Part shown: positions 5,386-5,507 of the stretch, one piece after another
Layout: every line of letters begins with the position of its first letter
Numbering within the stretch: position 1 is the first letter of the stretch
Assembly (NCBI GenBank): GCA_003450555.1
Contig: DMFQ01000148.1
Location: 1-5,507 of the forward strand
DNA from: Ktedonobacter sp.
GTDB lineage: Bacteria > Chloroflexota > Ktedonobacteria > Ktedonobacterales > Ktedonobacteraceae
Direction of reading: 5' to 3'
Length of the DNA: 5,507 nucleotides
Program-made: the position numbers and the translations under genes
The notes under the pieces: model-generated
Told to the model about the DNA's origin: nothing
What the model saw: the letters and a program-made list of their open reading frames with translations, nothing else
Database searches by the model: none

Positions 5386-5507
5386 TTTACTACTCAAGGG
5401 CCTTTCATACCTGTCGGGGCGGGAGTGGGGAAGCGGATGGGAGGAGACGCTGGCGTCGCATGGGGGAGGTTCTCAATGGTGAACGGGACGCGGGCGACGC
5501 AAGCGTC
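5386..5507. other. Tail after the VOC gene with GC-rich palindromes
   Basis: No family resemblance remains in any frame. It contains GACGC-TG-GCGTC (5446-5457) and GACGC-AA-GCGTC (5496-5507), two palindromes of the same form 50 bases apart, the second being the end of repeat copy 2. It is probably an intergenic repeat region continuing past the window. Confidence 0.45.
5473..5507 (+). repeat. GC-rich dispersed repeat, copy 2 (touches window end)
   Basis: Matches 2290-2324 at 30 of 35 positions, same orientation, about 3.2 kb apart. This copy has a perfect 5-bp dyad GACGC-AA-GCGTC. The repeat may extend past the last base. Confidence 0.55.

Noticed and set aside
1..5507. CRISPR array, tRNA or rRNA genes, riboswitch
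   Set aside because: No regularly spaced identical repeats of CRISPR length, no cloverleaf and no conserved riboswitch core were seen; the 19-bp array is too short and lacks spacers.

Overview
The window looks like chromosomal DNA from a Chloroflexota bacterium, most likely class Ktedonobacteria. This is an inference from gene style: a zinc-ribbon membrane Ser/Thr kinase with a proline-rich juxtamembrane linker, a mycothiol-type DinB-fold enzyme, a TMEM175-family fragment, a VOC protein, and scattered IS remnants and GC-rich repeats. No rRNA, tRNA or CRISPR array is visible.

Left part (1-2098, minus strand): one large gene for a receptor-like Ser/Thr protein kinase. It has a cytoplasmic zinc ribbon and kinase domain, a Pro/Gln-rich linker, one membrane helix, and an outside part that begins a type-1 periplasmic-binding-protein fold. 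The frame breaks near 214 and continues one frame over to the window edge. The sequence at the break (UUU CGU C) matches the core of a known +1 frameshift site. Positions 2099-2335 are non-coding and hold a hairpin, a weak -10 box and one copy of a GC-rich dispersed repeat.

Middle part (2340-4518): a 2.18 kb unit bounded by inverted repeats of about 50 bp (45/50 identical) with TTAT directly repeated at both outer edges. It has the outline of a transposable element but no intact transposase. Inside are a decayed helix-turn-helix fragment that may be the start of a lost transposase, a terminator-like hairpin, a frameshifted maleylpyruvate-isomerase/DinB-family gene, and an intact TetR-family regulator. 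The last two form a probable regulator-enzyme operon on the minus strand. Three copies of CCTA-N6-TTAG at an exact 19 bp period lie just upstream of the TetR gene and look like its operator array.

Right part (4519-5507, plus strand): an N-terminally truncated TMEM175-family membrane protein whose recognisable homology stops exactly at the edge of the inverted repeat, then a VOC/glyoxalase-fold gene broken by a small frameshift plus an internal deletion. The window ends in a second copy of the GC-rich repeat seen at 2290.

The kinase, enzyme and VOC genes each carry a frame lesion and the TMEM175 gene is truncated, so only the TetR gene is intact. Either this is a decaying, transposon-scarred segment or the sequence contains indel errors. 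The TMEM175 truncation and the VOC deletion are hard to explain as base-calling errors; the two single-base shifts are not.
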